64,000 nucleotides of DNA from JACVRW01 sp963803245 (GTDB lineage Bacteria; Actinomycetota; Thermoleophilia; Solirubrobacterales; Thermoleophilaceae): assembly GCA_963803245.1 (NCBI GenBank), contig CAWDLI010000014.1, positions 27,522 to 91,521 of the forward strand. Direction: 5' to 3'. Every line of letters starts with the position of its first letter. Within the stretch, counting starts at the first letter, position 1. The translations under genes and the position numbers were made by a program. Below the pieces are notes generated by a model that had not been told where the DNA came from, ran no database searches, and worked only from the letters and a program-made list of their open reading frames with translations. Of the stretch, positions 31,592 to 40,483 are shown in pieces.

Positions 31592-32277
31592 GCGCGGGTG
31601 CCGGCGTGCAGCGCGATGATGCCGCCGGCCGTGAGGACCCAGCGGACGTCCGTCAGTCCCGCCGCGGACAGCTCGGCCGCCAGCGCTCGCGGGTCGGGGA
31701 AGCGGCGGACGGAGCTCGGTAGATAGGAATAGGCGTCCGGATCCCCGGCGAGCCGGCCGAGTCGCGGCACCGCCTGGTCGAACCAGACCCGGAAGAACCA
31801 CGACAGCGGCGGCTTCTGCGGCGTGGTGATCTCGAGCACCACCACGCGGCCGCCCGGGCGCGTGACGCGCGCCATCTCGGCCAGTCCGCGAGGGAGGTCG
31901 GAGAAGTTGCGCGCGCCGAAGCCCACCGTCACCGCGTCGAACTCGCCGTCGGCGTACGGCAGGGCGAGCGCGTTGCCGGCTTCGAAGCGGATGTCGGGCG
32001 CCTTGGCGCGCGCCAGCTCGAGCATCCGCTCGGAGAAGTCCATCCCCACGACCTCGGCCCCGCGGGCCTGCAACGCCATCGCCAGGTCGCCGGTCCCGGT
32101 GGCCACGTCGAGCGCGCGCGATCCGGGTCCCACGCGGGCGAGGTCGGCCGCGCGCTCGCGCCAGCGGTGGTGCATGCCCACCGTCATGAGCCCGTTCATG
32201 CGGTCGTACACGCGGGCGATGCGGTCGAACATCGCCTGCACCTGCGTCTCGGGGAGCGTCCCGGACGCCGTGCTCAT
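31588..32277 (-). CDS. menG: Demethylmenaquinone methyltransferase
   Basis: 229 residues, ATG at 32277. UbiE/MenG class: VQAMFDRIARVYDRMNGLMTVGMHHRWR at the N-terminus, SAM-binding ALDVATGTGDLA, then DFSERMLELARAK, and DAVTVGFGARNFSDLPRGL typical of UbiE/COQ5. It methylates demethylmenaquinone to menaquinone. It sits between the bc-complex genes (10-bp gap) and the polyprenyl synthase, so this is a menaquinone-plus-bc respiratory cluster. Confidence 0.9.
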   Translation of the reverse strand: MSTASGTLPETQVQAMFDRIARVYDRMNGLMTVGMHHRWRERAADLARVGPGSRALDVATGTGDLAMALQARGAEVVGMDFSERMLELARAKAPDIRFEAGNALALPYADGEFDAVTVGFGARNFSDLPRGLAEMARVTRPGGRVVVLEITTPQKPPLSWFFRVWFDQAVPRLGRLAGDPDAYSYLPSSVRRFPDPRALAAELSAAGLTDVRWVLTAGGIIALHAGTRA

Positions 32278-32287
32278 CCCGGGTTCC

Positions 32288-33004
32288 CTACTCGTCGCCC
32301 TTCAGCGAGGCGACGTACTGCACGAGCTTGTCGAACTCCTCCGGATTGGTCTTGCGGAAGTTCGCGTAGGAGGGCATCGGAGCCGTGGGGTTCTCGAGCG
32401 TTCGCGCGATCGCGTCACGCCCGAGGGTCGAGCCGATCTCGGTCAGGTTGGGTCCGAGCGTGTTGCCGTTCTCGCCGATCTTGTGGCAGCCGAGGCAGCC
32501 CGCCGACGCGGTGATCTCCTTGCCCTCCTCGTACTGGGGTTTCGTGGCGAGCTCGATCTCGGTGGGAGAGCCCGCCAGGGCGCCGAGCACGGACAGGTAG
32601 GTCATGGCCGCGATCGTGGCGATGCCGGCGGTGGTGGCGATCGGCCGCCGCAACGGGTGCCGCTCCGGCCCGCGGTCGTAGAACGGCAGCAGCAGCAGGA
32701 GCATCAGGCAGATCGTTGGGATGCCGATCGTCGCGAGGAAGACCAGCTCCGGCGGCTTGACCACGCGCAGCAGCTCGAAGAGGAAGAAGAAGTACCACTC
32801 GGGCCGCGGCGTGTAGGTGGTGGTGGTGGGGTCCGCCTTCGGCCCCAGCTCGGCGCCGAACAGCACCGCCATCAGGATGATCACGCCGATCGTGATCGTG
32901 GCCATCATCCCGTCCTTCGCGATGGCGTACGGGAAGAACGGCTTGCCCTGGTTCTTCAGGATCGAGTATTCGCGGAGGTACTCCTCCTTCTGACGGGCGT
33001 CCAC
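32288..33004 (-). CDS. Cytochrome bc subunit IV fused to cytochrome c domain
   Basis: 238 residues, GTG at 33004. Its first ~150 residues correspond to subunit IV / the C-terminal half of cytochrome b, including PRPEWYFFFLFELLR, the quinol-site motif, and three hydrophobic helices. It then continues into a small c-type cytochrome with one heme site CLGCH (residues ~168-172) and a Met-ligand candidate (PTAPMPSYANFRKTN). This b6f-like split b with a fused cyt c is seen in Thermoleophilia and other Gram-positives. It follows the cytochrome b gene by one base, so they form one respiratory complex with the Rieske protein. Confidence 0.85.
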   Translation of the reverse strand: MDARQKEEYLREYSILKNQGKPFFPYAIAKDGMMATITIGVIILMAVLFGAELGPKADPTTTTYTPRPEWYFFFLFELLRVVKPPELVFLATIGIPTICLMLLLLLPFYDRGPERHPLRRPIATTAGIATIAAMTYLSVLGALAGSPTEIELATKPQYEEGKEITASAGCLGCHKIGENGNTLGPNLTEIGSTLGRDAIARTLENPTAPMPSYANFRKTNPEEFDKLVQYVASLKGDE

Positions 33005-33005
33005 C

Positions 33006-33830
33006 TCAGAGCTCCTCGGTCAGGAGGTCCTTCTTCTCCGCCTTGATCCAAGGCGGAGCGGTGGTACCCAGCTTGGCCACCAGGTACAGGTGCGCGCCGA
33101 TCAGTGCCGCGATCAGGCCCGGCACGGCCAGCATGTGAAGCGCGTAGAAGCGGGTGATCGTGGTGGGACCGAACTCCGACCCGGCGCGCAGGAAGTCCGC
33201 GAGGTAGGGGCCGACGATCGGCCCGGAGGAGTTGAGGTTGACCGCCACCACGGTGGCCCAGAAGGAGCGCTGGTCGAACGGGAGCAGGTAGCCCGTGAGG
33301 CCCATCATCAGGGTCAGCACGAGCAGCACGACGCCGATCACCCAGTTCAGCTCGCGCGGGTACTTGTAGGCGCCGAAGAAGAAGGTCCGGCCCATGTGGA
33401 GGAAGATCAGGATGATCATCACGCTCGAGCCCCAGCGGTGCATGCCGCGGACGAGCTCGCCCAGGAAGACCTCGTTGGTGATGTGCGACGCCGAGGAGTA
33501 CGCGCGCGAGACGGAGTCCGGCTCGTAGTACATCGCGAGGAACACGCCGGTGACCGCCTGCGAGAGGAAGGCGAACATCGTGGCCGAGCCGAGCGTGTAG
33601 AACCAGTTGGTGCCCTTGGGGGTCTTCCGGTAGAGAAATCCCCGGAGGAAGGGGCTGAGGCCGCTGCGCTCGTCGAGCCAGCCGACGACCGACGCTGTCC
33701 CCTCAACGGCGTGGTCCTTGGGCGTGGGCTTGGTGGTGGTGCCCGGGGCGCCGTTCGCCCCGTTGGCGCCGTTGGTGCCGGGCCGCGACGGCGTGGGCCG
33801 CAGGAACTTGGGGAGCGGTGGAGCCTTCAC
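33006..33830 (-). CDS. Cytochrome b (N-terminal, b6-like) of menaquinol-cytochrome c complex
   Basis: 274 residues, GTG at 33830, overlapping the Rieske stop (GTGA). A Gly/Asn/Thr-rich N-terminal extension (PGTNGANGANGAPG) precedes the b6-type core: GFLYRKTPKGTNWFYTLGSATM, first heme-His pair around RGMHRWGSSVMIILIFLHMGRTFF, and the second pair in YALHMLAVPGLIAALIGAHLYLV, with PFDQRSFWATVVAVN in between. Embeds two b hemes and the Qo/Qi sites. The C-terminal helices are supplied by the next gene. Confidence 0.92.
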   Translation of the reverse strand: MKAPPLPKFLRPTPSRPGTNGANGANGAPGTTTKPTPKDHAVEGTASVVGWLDERSGLSPFLRGFLYRKTPKGTNWFYTLGSATMFAFLSQAVTGVFLAMYYEPDSVSRAYSSASHITNEVFLGELVRGMHRWGSSVMIILIFLHMGRTFFFGAYKYPRELNWVIGVVLLVLTLMMGLTGYLLPFDQRSFWATVVAVNLNSSGPIVGPYLADFLRAGSEFGPTTITRFYALHMLAVPGLIAALIGAHLYLVAKLGTTAPPWIKAEKKDLLTEEL

Positions 33831-34486
33831 GTGGTCGGCCTCGAGGGATAGAGGTACTGCCAGAGCCCGTCGAGGTGGTTCGACGGGTCGCGCGGCGAGA
33901 AGCGCTCGAGCTTCGAGTTGAGCGAGAACCGGTCGCCCAGCTCCACGTTGCCGTTACGCACGCGCGTGTAGAAGCGGTCGAGCGGCCGCACCGGCGGGCC
34001 GCCCTCGACCTGGCCCTGGAATCCGTAGACGCCGCCGTGGCAGGGGCAGACGAACTTCTGCGATGCCTGGATGTAGCGGACCGGGCACCCGAGATGGGCG
34101 CAGCGCGTGGAGATCGCCACGTAGGGCTGGTCCTCGTTGCGCTTGTCGTCACGCGCGGGGTCGAAGCGGCGGATGTACACGGTGGTCTTGCCAGGGTCGC
34201 CGATCTCGGCCACGATGTTGATCACCCGCTGAACGTAGGCGTCGTCGGTGAAGTCGTTCACGGGACCGACCGACTGCCAGTTCTCGAGCGAGGTGTCCTC
34301 GAACACGGGGCCGAGCGCGAAGCCGAGCGCCGGCAGCGCGAACGCCGCCGTTGCGATGCCACCCGCCGCGAGCGCGGTGCCTTCCATGAAGCGCCGGCGC
34401 GTGACGGTCTCGCCCTCGAAGCTCCCGGCGATGCCGCGACCCTCGGTGTAGCGGGACTGCTTGTCGAACTTGGGAGGATCGGCCAC
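33827..34486 (-). CDS. Rieske iron-sulfur subunit
   Basis: 219 residues, GTG at 34486. Near residue 29 is TRRRFMEGTALAAGG, a twin-arginine-like motif followed by a hydrophobic stretch, so Tat-dependent insertion is likely. The 2Fe-2S ligands are in box I CAHLGC (C129, H131) and box II CPCHGG (C147, H150), with C134 and C149 positioned for the disulfide. Box II has Gly where many Rieske proteins have Ser. Passes electrons from menaquinol to the cytochrome c domain of its partner. First gene of the bc-menG-prenyl synthase operon. Confidence 0.92.
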   Translation of the reverse strand: MADPPKFDKQSRYTEGRGIAGSFEGETVTRRRFMEGTALAAGGIATAAFALPALGFALGPVFEDTSLENWQSVGPVNDFTDDAYVQRVINIVAEIGDPGKTTVYIRRFDPARDDKRNEDQPYVAISTRCAHLGCPVRYIQASQKFVCPCHGGVYGFQGQVEGGPPVRPLDRFYTRVRNGNVELGDRFSLNSKLERFSPRDPSNHLDGLWQYLYPSRPTT

Positions 34487-34496
34487 GTTGCTCGGT

Positions 34497-34524
34497 TCTA
34501 TCGCCCCACGAAGGTTATTGCCAA
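34497..34524 (-). promoter_or_regulatory. Possible promoter of the bc-complex operon
   Basis: On the minus strand, TTGGCA (34524-34519), a 16-bp gap, then GATAGA (34502-34497), which ends 11 bp before the Rieske GTG start. It has a sigma-70-like layout, but the -10 element is weak and the leader would be very short, so this is a tentative site. Confidence 0.35.
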
Positions 34525-34569
34525 CTTGGTGGCGGAAGGCACGTTTGGCGCCCGGCCGCTCGGCAGCCC

Positions 34570-34995
34570 CTAGGGGGCCGGGAGCCTATCGCGGGCCCAG
34601 GCGCGCGCGCCCGGTCCTCGCGTGCCCGACAGCGCTCGGGCGCTGGCGTCCCAGAGCCCCTCGGCCAGCTCACCGCGCCCGGCGGCGTGCGCCTGGGCGG
34701 ACAGGGAGATGAGATCGGACAGCTCCGTCACGGCCGCCACGTCCCCCGCGGCGGCCAGCCTGGCGAGCCCGAGCGCGTACAGGGCGTCCCCCGCCAGCAG
34801 GCGCAGGTCCTCGTCCATGCCGGCGAACGCCCGCGGGGAGGCGTAATGCATGAGATAGCCCTCGTAGACCGCCTCGAGCACGAAGCGGCGGCACCCGTCC
34901 TCCAGCTCGTCGAACCGCGCCGGCCCCGGGTCCTCGACCCCATGCGCGGCAAGCGCCGGGTCGGCCGCGCGGACCACGTCGGCCAGCGTGCTCAT
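34570..34995 (-). CDS. Hypothetical protein downstream of hemL
   Basis: 141 residues, ATG at 34995 overlapping the hemL stop (ATGA). Mostly helical: DELEDGCRRFVLEAVYEGYLMHYASPRAF, AGDALYALGLARLAAAGDVAAVTELSDLISLSAQAHAAG. No metal or nucleotide motif. I do not recognise the family; coupling to hemL suggests a link to tetrapyrrole synthesis, but that is position only. Confidence 0.6.
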   Translation of the reverse strand: MSTLADVVRAADPALAAHGVEDPGPARFDELEDGCRRFVLEAVYEGYLMHYASPRAFAGMDEDLRLLAGDALYALGLARLAAAGDVAAVTELSDLISLSAQAHAAGRGELAEGLWDASARALSGTRGPGARAWARDRLPAP

Positions 34996-36308
34996 CGCTC
35001 CGCCACCTCGGCCAGCGCCTCGCGAGCCGCGGCCAGTGTCTGCTCCACCTCGCGCTCCCCGTGCGCGAGCGACGGGAACCAGGCCTCGAACTGCGACGGC
35101 GGCAGGTAGACCCCGCGTTCGAGCATCGCGCGGCAGAAGGCGGCGTGGGCGTCGAGGTCGCACGCCGCGGCACCGGCGTAGTCCCGCACGGGCGCCTCCG
35201 AGAAGAAGAGGGTGAGAAGCCCTGTCGAATGGCTCACCTGGACCGGAACGCCCGCCTCGCCGGCCGCCACCGCCAGACCGTCCGCGAGAGCCCTCGCCGT
35301 CGTGTCGAGATGGCGGTAGGCATCGGCGTCGAGCAGCCCCAGCGTGGCGAGCCCCGCCGCGGTGGCCAGCGGGTTTCCCGACAGCGTCCCGGCCTGGTAG
35401 ACCGAGCCGGCCGGGGCCACCTGCTCCATCAGCTCGGCACTCCCCGCGTACGCCGCGGCCGGCAGGCCGCCGCCGATGATCTTGCCGAGCACCGTCAGGT
35501 CCGGCGTGACCCGCTCGCGCTCCTGCGCGCCGCCGGGCGCGACACGGAATCCCGAGATCACCTCGTCGAAGACCAGCAGGGCGCCTGCGGCGTCGGACGC
35601 CTCGCGGAGAAAGTCGAGGAACCCGGGCTCCGGCGCCACGAGGCCCATGTTCGCCGGGTACGGCTCGCAGAGGAGCGCCGCCACCTCGCGCTCGGCAAGC
35701 GCGCGCTCCACGGCCTCGCCGTCGTTCCAGGGCACGACCACCGTGTCCGCCGCCTGGGCCTCGGTCACTCCCGGGCTGGCGGGAATCCCCTGCGTTGCCA
35801 GCCCGGAGCCGGCCTCGGCAAGCAGTCCGTCCACATGACCGTGGTAGGCGCCCGCGAACTTCACGACCGCCGCCCGACCGGTGGCGGCACGCGCGAGCCT
35901 GATCGCGCTCATGCTCGCCTCGGTGCCCGACGAGGTCATCCGCACCATCTCGGCCGACGGCACCCGCGCCACGATCTCGGCTGCCAGGTCGCTCTCCGCC
36001 TCGGTGGGCGCTCCGTAGCTGGTGCCCAGCGCCGCGGCGGCCGTGACCGCCTCGACCACGTCAGGGTGCGCGTGCCCGGCCGCCAGCGGGCCCCACGACA
36101 TGACCCAGTCGAGGTAGCGGTTGCCGTCCACGTCCACGATCTCCGGCCCCTCGCCGCAAGCCATGAACAGCGGATCGCGCCCGATCGCGCGCATCGCGCG
36201 GACCGGGGAGTTCACCCCGCCCGGCATCAGCCGCAGCGCCCGGGCATAAGCCTCGGACGAGCCTCGATGCCGAAGCACGTGGCTTGGCCGCGTGCGCCCG
36301 GATGTCAT
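34992..36308 (-). CDS. hemL: Glutamate-1-semialdehyde 2,1-aminomutase
   Basis: 438 residues, ATG at 36308. PLP class III enzyme: MPGGVNSPVRAM, WGPLAAGHAHPDV, SSGTEASMSAIRLARA, AYHGHVDG, LLVFDEVISGFRVAPGG and the PLP-lysine in LGKIIGGGLP. Makes 5-aminolevulinate in the C5 pathway to tetrapyrroles. The stop codon of the AhbAB-like gene lies just one base before its ATG, so hemB - AhbAB-like - hemL - hypothetical form one operon. Confidence 0.95.
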   Translation of the reverse strand: MTSGRTRPSHVLRHRGSSEAYARALRLMPGGVNSPVRAMRAIGRDPLFMACGEGPEIVDVDGNRYLDWVMSWGPLAAGHAHPDVVEAVTAAAALGTSYGAPTEAESDLAAEIVARVPSAEMVRMTSSGTEASMSAIRLARAATGRAAVVKFAGAYHGHVDGLLAEAGSGLATQGIPASPGVTEAQAADTVVVPWNDGEAVERALAEREVAALLCEPYPANMGLVAPEPGFLDFLREASDAAGALLVFDEVISGFRVAPGGAQERERVTPDLTVLGKIIGGGLPAAAYAGSAELMEQVAPAGSVYQAGTLSGNPLATAAGLATLGLLDADAYRHLDTTARALADGLAVAAGEAGVPVQVSHSTGLLTLFFSEAPVRDYAGAAACDLDAHAAFCRAMLERGVYLPPSQFEAWFPSLAHGEREVEQTLAAAREALAEVAER

Positions 36309-36309
36309 C

Positions 36310-37377
36310 TCAGGAGTGCTCTGCCTCCCACTTGCGGTGCTCGTCGTTGAAGTAGAGGAGGCGGACCTTCTTGAACTCGGTGGACGAGTAGAGCGTGCTG
36401 CGCTCCTCGATCCCGGTGGACTCCGCGATCGAGTCGAGGATCGCGTCGCACTCCTCCTTCGAGCGGCCGTGGGCCATCGTGAAGACCGAGTACGGCCAGT
36501 CGGCGTACGTCGGCCGCTGGTAGCAGTGCGAGATCCCCCGGAACGCGGCCATGGCCGGCCCGATCTCGAGGATCCGGTCGTCCGGCACCTTCCACACGCC
36601 CATGCCGTTCGCCGAGAAGCCGGCGCGGCGGTGGAAGAGGATCGCCGCGACCCGGCGGAGCGCGCGACGCTCCTTCATCGACTCGAGGTGCTCTAGAAGG
36701 CTCTTCTGGTCGATGCCCAGCTCGGCGGCCGCGGGGGCGTACGGTTCCGGCACCACCGGCAGGTCGCCCTGGAGCGTGCGGATCACCGCGTAGTCGAGCT
36801 CGGACAGCTCGATGGCCTCGGGCTCCTCGTAGTCCTCGGCCACGCCCGCGCTGGCGAGCGCGTCGGTGCCCCCCTCCATCTCCAGGTCCATGCGGATCTT
36901 GAAGAGGCGGATGGTCGGCAGCTGGCGCACGGACTCTGCGCCGGTGAGACCCGCGAGCACGTCGAGCGTGCCCTCCAGGCCGAGGCGCGAGCCGGGCTCC
37001 ACCGCGATCGTGAACCACATGTTGAAGTCGTGGTTGCGCAGGTAGTTGTGGGAGACGCCGGGGTGCGAGTTCACGATCCGGGCGGCCCGCCACGGGTGCT
37101 CGGGGTCGATGCGGGCCGCCACGAGCATCGAGCGGTAGCCGAGCACGCGCGTGTCGAAGATCGGCGTGACCTGGCGGATGATTCGCTCGTCGAGCAGCCG
37201 CTGGGTGCGGGTGAGCACCTCCGCCTCGGGCACCTCGGCCAGCTCCGCCACGCGCAGGAACGGCCGCGGCTCGAGCGGGAACCTGCCCTGAAGCAGGTTG
37301 AGCAGCTTGCGGTCGAGATCGTCCAGCGGCACCGCGGAGCCGTCCTTGCGGCTCCGCACCTTGGCTACTGAAGCCAC
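36310..37377 (-). CDS. Fused AhbA/AhbB-type siroheme decarboxylase or Lrp-like regulator
   Basis: 355 residues, GTG at 37377 (13-bp overlap with hemB). Two similar halves, each a winged-helix (LDRKLLNLLQGRFPLEPRPF... and LDYAVIRTLQGDLPVVPEPY) followed by an Lrp/AsnC-like ligand domain. Half one has GVSHNYLRNHDFNMWFTIA (residues ~107-125), half two GISHCYQRPTYADWPYSVFTMAHG (281-304). These are hallmarks of siroheme decarboxylases AhbA/AhbB and of NirD/L/G/H. It lies between hemB and hemL. Such enzymes make didecarboxysiroheme for the alternative heme route or for heme d1; the downstream AhbC/D or Nir genes are not in this window. An alternative role as transcription regulator cannot be excluded. 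Confidence 0.72.
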   Translation of the reverse strand: MASVAKVRSRKDGSAVPLDDLDRKLLNLLQGRFPLEPRPFLRVAELAEVPEAEVLTRTQRLLDERIIRQVTPIFDTRVLGYRSMLVAARIDPEHPWRAARIVNSHPGVSHNYLRNHDFNMWFTIAVEPGSRLGLEGTLDVLAGLTGAESVRQLPTIRLFKIRMDLEMEGGTDALASAGVAEDYEEPEAIELSELDYAVIRTLQGDLPVVPEPYAPAAAELGIDQKSLLEHLESMKERRALRRVAAILFHRRAGFSANGMGVWKVPDDRILEIGPAMAAFRGISHCYQRPTYADWPYSVFTMAHGRSKEECDAILDSIAESTGIEERSTLYSSTEFKKVRLLYFNDEHRKWEAEHS

Positions 37378-38339
37378 TCGGCCACGTCCTTCGCGTGGTA
37401 GGTGACCACGATGTCTGCCCCGGCCCGGCGAATCCCCGTGAGCGTCTCGAGCACGGTCGCGCGCTCGTCGATGTACCCGGCGGCCGCGGCCGCCTTGATG
37501 AGCGAGTACTCGCCGCTCACGTTGTAGGCCGCGACCGGCACGCGCGTGGCCTCCTTCACCCGCCGGATTACGTCGAGATACGGGAGCGCCGGCTTGACCA
37601 TCACCACGTCCGCGCCCTCCTCCACGTCGAGCAGCGCCTCGCGCACCGCCTCGTCCGCGTTGGCGGGGTCCATCTGGTAGCTGCGCCTGTCGCCGAACGC
37701 GGGAGCGGCGTCGGCCGCCTCCCGGAACGGCCCGTAGAAGGCCGAGGCGAACTTGGCCGAGTAGGCGACGATCGGCACGTCCTTGTGGCCCTCGGCGTCG
37801 AGCTGGCCGCGGAGGGCGCCCACGCGCCCGTCCATCATGTCGCTCGGCGCGACGGCGTCCGCGCCGGCGGCGGCGTGCGAGATCGCCGTCTTGGCCAGCA
37901 GCTCGAGTGTCACGTCGTTCTCGATCGTCCCGTCGTCGGCGACCACACCGCAGTGGCCGTGCGAGGTGTAGCCGCAGAGGCACACGTCGGTCATGACCAC
38001 GAGCTCGGGTTGGGCGTCCTTGAGCGCGCGCACCGCCAGCTGCACGACGCCCTCGTCGTCGTAGGCCCCGGACCCCTGGAGGTCCTTCTCGGCGGGCAGG
38101 CCGAAGAGCAGCACCGCCGGCACCCCGAGCGCGTGCGCCTGGCCGGCCTCCTCGACCGCATGCGAGATCGACAGCCGCTCGACGCCGGGCATCGCCTCCA
38201 CCGGCGTGCGCGCATCCTCGCCGAGCTGGACGAAGAGCGGCCACACGAGGTGTGCCGCGCTCAGCTCGGTCTCGCGGACCATGCCGCGCAGCAGCCCGGT
38301 CTTGCGCAGGCGCCGCATGCGGGTGGCGGGAAAGGCCAT
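37365..38339 (-). CDS. hemB: Porphobilinogen synthase (5-aminolevulinate dehydratase)
   Basis: 324 residues, ATG at 38339. Condenses two 5-aminolevulinate molecules. Zinc-type active site: DVCLCGYTSHGHCG with three Cys. The two active-site Lys are in VAYSAKFASAFYGPFR and VMVKPALPYLD. The usual DMMDGRVGALR region is present. It is the first gene of the tetrapyrrole operon here. Confidence 0.95.
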   Translation of the reverse strand: MAFPATRMRRLRKTGLLRGMVRETELSAAHLVWPLFVQLGEDARTPVEAMPGVERLSISHAVEEAGQAHALGVPAVLLFGLPAEKDLQGSGAYDDEGVVQLAVRALKDAQPELVVMTDVCLCGYTSHGHCGVVADDGTIENDVTLELLAKTAISHAAAGADAVAPSDMMDGRVGALRGQLDAEGHKDVPIVAYSAKFASAFYGPFREAADAAPAFGDRRSYQMDPANADEAVREALLDVEEGADVVMVKPALPYLDVIRRVKEATRVPVAAYNVSGEYSLIKAAAAAGYIDERATVLETLTGIRRAGADIVVTYHAKDVAEWLQ

Positions 38340-38377
38340 CGGTTGCAGTCTAAGGGCCGTGGTCTATGGGCCGCCGT

Positions 38378-39715
38378 CTATGCAAAGCGACGCAGGCCTA
38401 GGCGCGCGAGCGCACCGAATGCAAGCGCCAGCACGGCCAGGTGCACGATCGGGCCGGCCATGTCGCCGCTGTCGTTCAGCGCCGCGTTGAGGGCGTCGAG
38501 CGTGGGCTTGAACGGGAACAGCGCGGAGATCACCCTGGTCACGTCGTAGAGCGCGGGCGCCACCGAGCCCGACGGCACGAGAGCCAGGAACGCGAGCGGC
38601 AGCGCGATCATGAACGCGAGAAGCGACGCCGCCCGCACCTCGCGCGTGAGCGCTCCGATCGCCAGGCCCAGCGCCGCGAACCCGATGCCCGCTGCGGCGA
38701 GCGCCACGACCCAGAGCGGGAAGCGCCCCCAGTCGAGGTCCACGAACAGGCCGAGGCCCACGAGCATCAACAGGCAGGCCGTGGCCGAGCAGACAGCCGC
38801 CAGGCCGGCCTTCTCGACCAGGAGCGCGGATCGCGACACGAGGCCCCTCACCAGGCGGGGGAACGCGTTCTCCTCGCGCTCGAGCGCGAGCGTGCCCGAG
38901 GCCAGCAGCAGCGTGATGAACATCATCGAGACCGCGACCGCCAGCGCGACGGCGAACGAGCTGAGCGAGTTACGGCCGCCGTCGAGCGAGCGCGCCCTCA
39001 CCTTGATCGGCTCTCCCACCACGGCCAGCACGTCGTCCGAGAACGACAGGTTCTCGCGCGCGAGCTCGGCGAAGCTCACCACGCGGTCGACCTCCGCGCG
39101 CTGGGGCGAGTCCGCCGGCAGCTCGCTCTGGGCCTTCCGCAGGATCCGCTCTGCGCGCTGGAGCCCAAGGATGCTGATGTCCTGGCCGAGGAACCTGTAG
39201 TCGCCTCCGGTGCTGATCAGGTTGAGGAGGTCGAGGGCCTCCTCGGCCACCCGCTTGGTGAGCGCGGCGTTGGCCTTCTGCACCTGCGACTTGATCGTGT
39301 TCTCGACGAACTGCCGCTTGGCCGGGTCCTCGGCGTTGTAGAACACGTCCACACTGCCCGATTCGAGACCCGACTGGAGCTTCTCGGTCAGGTCCTTCGG
39401 GATGACGATCGCGGCCAGCACGTCGCCGTCCCTGACCTTCTGGATCGCCTCCTCGCGGCTCTTCACCTGCACGGGCTCGATCGCGTCGAAGAGGCGCCGT
39501 CCCTCCTTCGTGATGTCGATCCGCCTGCCGCCCAGCTCGAGCGTCCCCGCCGACGCGGGCAGCTCGTTGTAGAACGCGACCTCGGGCTTGTCGGGCCCGC
39601 GCGAGAGGGCGAACCCGATCAGGACGGCGATCACGATCGGGTAGAGCACCAGCATGCTCACCAGCAGCGGGGAGCGGCGCAGGATGCGCAGGTCCTTGAC
39701 CAGCAGCCAGCGCAT
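38378..39715 (-). CDS. ABC-2 type transporter permease
   Basis: 445 residues, ATG at 39715 overlapping the ATPase stop (TGATG). An N-terminal helix (LLVSMLVLYPIVIAVLIGFALS) is followed by a ~200-residue extracellular domain (LTEKLQSGLESGSVDVFYNAEDP..., LRKAQSELP) and then five C-terminal transmembrane helices. This YhaP/NatB or ABC-2 layout is typical of exporters with a large extracytoplasmic domain. Substrate unknown (drug, peptide or sodium export are family options). Confidence 0.82.
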   Translation of the reverse strand: MRWLLVKDLRILRRSPLLVSMLVLYPIVIAVLIGFALSRGPDKPEVAFYNELPASAGTLELGGRRIDITKEGRRLFDAIEPVQVKSREEAIQKVRDGDVLAAIVIPKDLTEKLQSGLESGSVDVFYNAEDPAKRQFVENTIKSQVQKANAALTKRVAEEALDLLNLISTGGDYRFLGQDISILGLQRAERILRKAQSELPADSPQRAEVDRVVSFAELARENLSFSDDVLAVVGEPIKVRARSLDGGRNSLSSFAVALAVAVSMMFITLLLASGTLALEREENAFPRLVRGLVSRSALLVEKAGLAAVCSATACLLMLVGLGLFVDLDWGRFPLWVVALAAAGIGFAALGLAIGALTREVRAASLLAFMIALPLAFLALVPSGSVAPALYDVTRVISALFPFKPTLDALNAALNDSGDMAGPIVHLAVLALAFGALARLGLRRFA

Positions 39716-40455
39716 CAGTGGCCTTGCTGGTGGAGGAACCTCACGAAGGCGGCCTCGAAGTCGAGACCGTGTGCGCCGACCAGGCGCTCGAGCTCACGCG
39801 GGGAGCCGTCGAAGAGGCGCTCTCCGTCGGCCAGCAGGATCAGCTGCTGTGCGTAGCGATCCGCCTCCTGGACGTTGTGAGTGGCGTAGACCACCGTGGT
39901 GCCCTCGGCGGCGAGCCGCAGGATGAACTCCCAGAGCCGCTCGCGCTGACGCGGGTCCAGCGCGGCGCTCGGCTCGTCGAGCAGGAGCACCTCCGGGCGC
40001 GCCAGGAGCCCGATCGCGATGTTCACGCGCTGGCGGTTGCCGCCGGAGAGCGTGGCCACCTGGTCGTCGGCGCGGTCGCGCAGGTCCGACAGCTCGAGCA
40101 TCCGGTCCACCGTGTCGGCGAGATCCGGCACCCGCTCGAGCCGGGCGAACAGGGCCAGGTTCTCGGCCACGGTGAGCTTCCCGTACAGCCCCGCCTGCTG
40201 GGGCACCCACCCGATCTCCTCCGGGGCCTTCGAGACGGTGCCCTCGTCGGGGCTCTGGATCCCGGCGAGGATCGACAGGAGCGTCGTCTTGCCGGCTCCG
40301 TTGGGGCCGATGATCGCCACCAGCTCGCCCCGTCCCGCGGACAGGGACACGCCCTTCAGGGCCTCCCGGTCGCCGAAGCGCTTGGTCAGACCGCGCGCCT
40401 CCAGCACGGACGGCGCGCCCAGCGCGGGGCTGCTTGGGGCGGCGCTCGTCTCCAC
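39715..40455 (-). CDS. ABC transporter ATP-binding protein (ABC-2 exporter)
   Basis: 246 residues, GTG at 40455. Walker A GPNGAGKTTLLSIL, Q-loop VPQQAGLYG, signature LSGGNRQR, Walker B VLLLDEPSAALDPRQRE, switch ATHNVQEADRYAQ. Partner of the permease that follows with a one-base overlap. A divergent YmdB gene starts 28 bp away. Confidence 0.88.
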   Translation of the reverse strand: METSAAPSSPALGAPSVLEARGLTKRFGDREALKGVSLSAGRGELVAIIGPNGAGKTTLLSILAGIQSPDEGTVSKAPEEIGWVPQQAGLYGKLTVAENLALFARLERVPDLADTVDRMLELSDLRDRADDQVATLSGGNRQRVNIAIGLLARPEVLLLDEPSAALDPRQRERLWEFILRLAAEGTTVVYATHNVQEADRYAQQLILLADGERLFDGSPRELERLVGAHGLDFEAAFVRFLHQQGH

Positions 40456-40483
40456 GGCGGCTCAGCTTGGCAGAATCGCTTTG

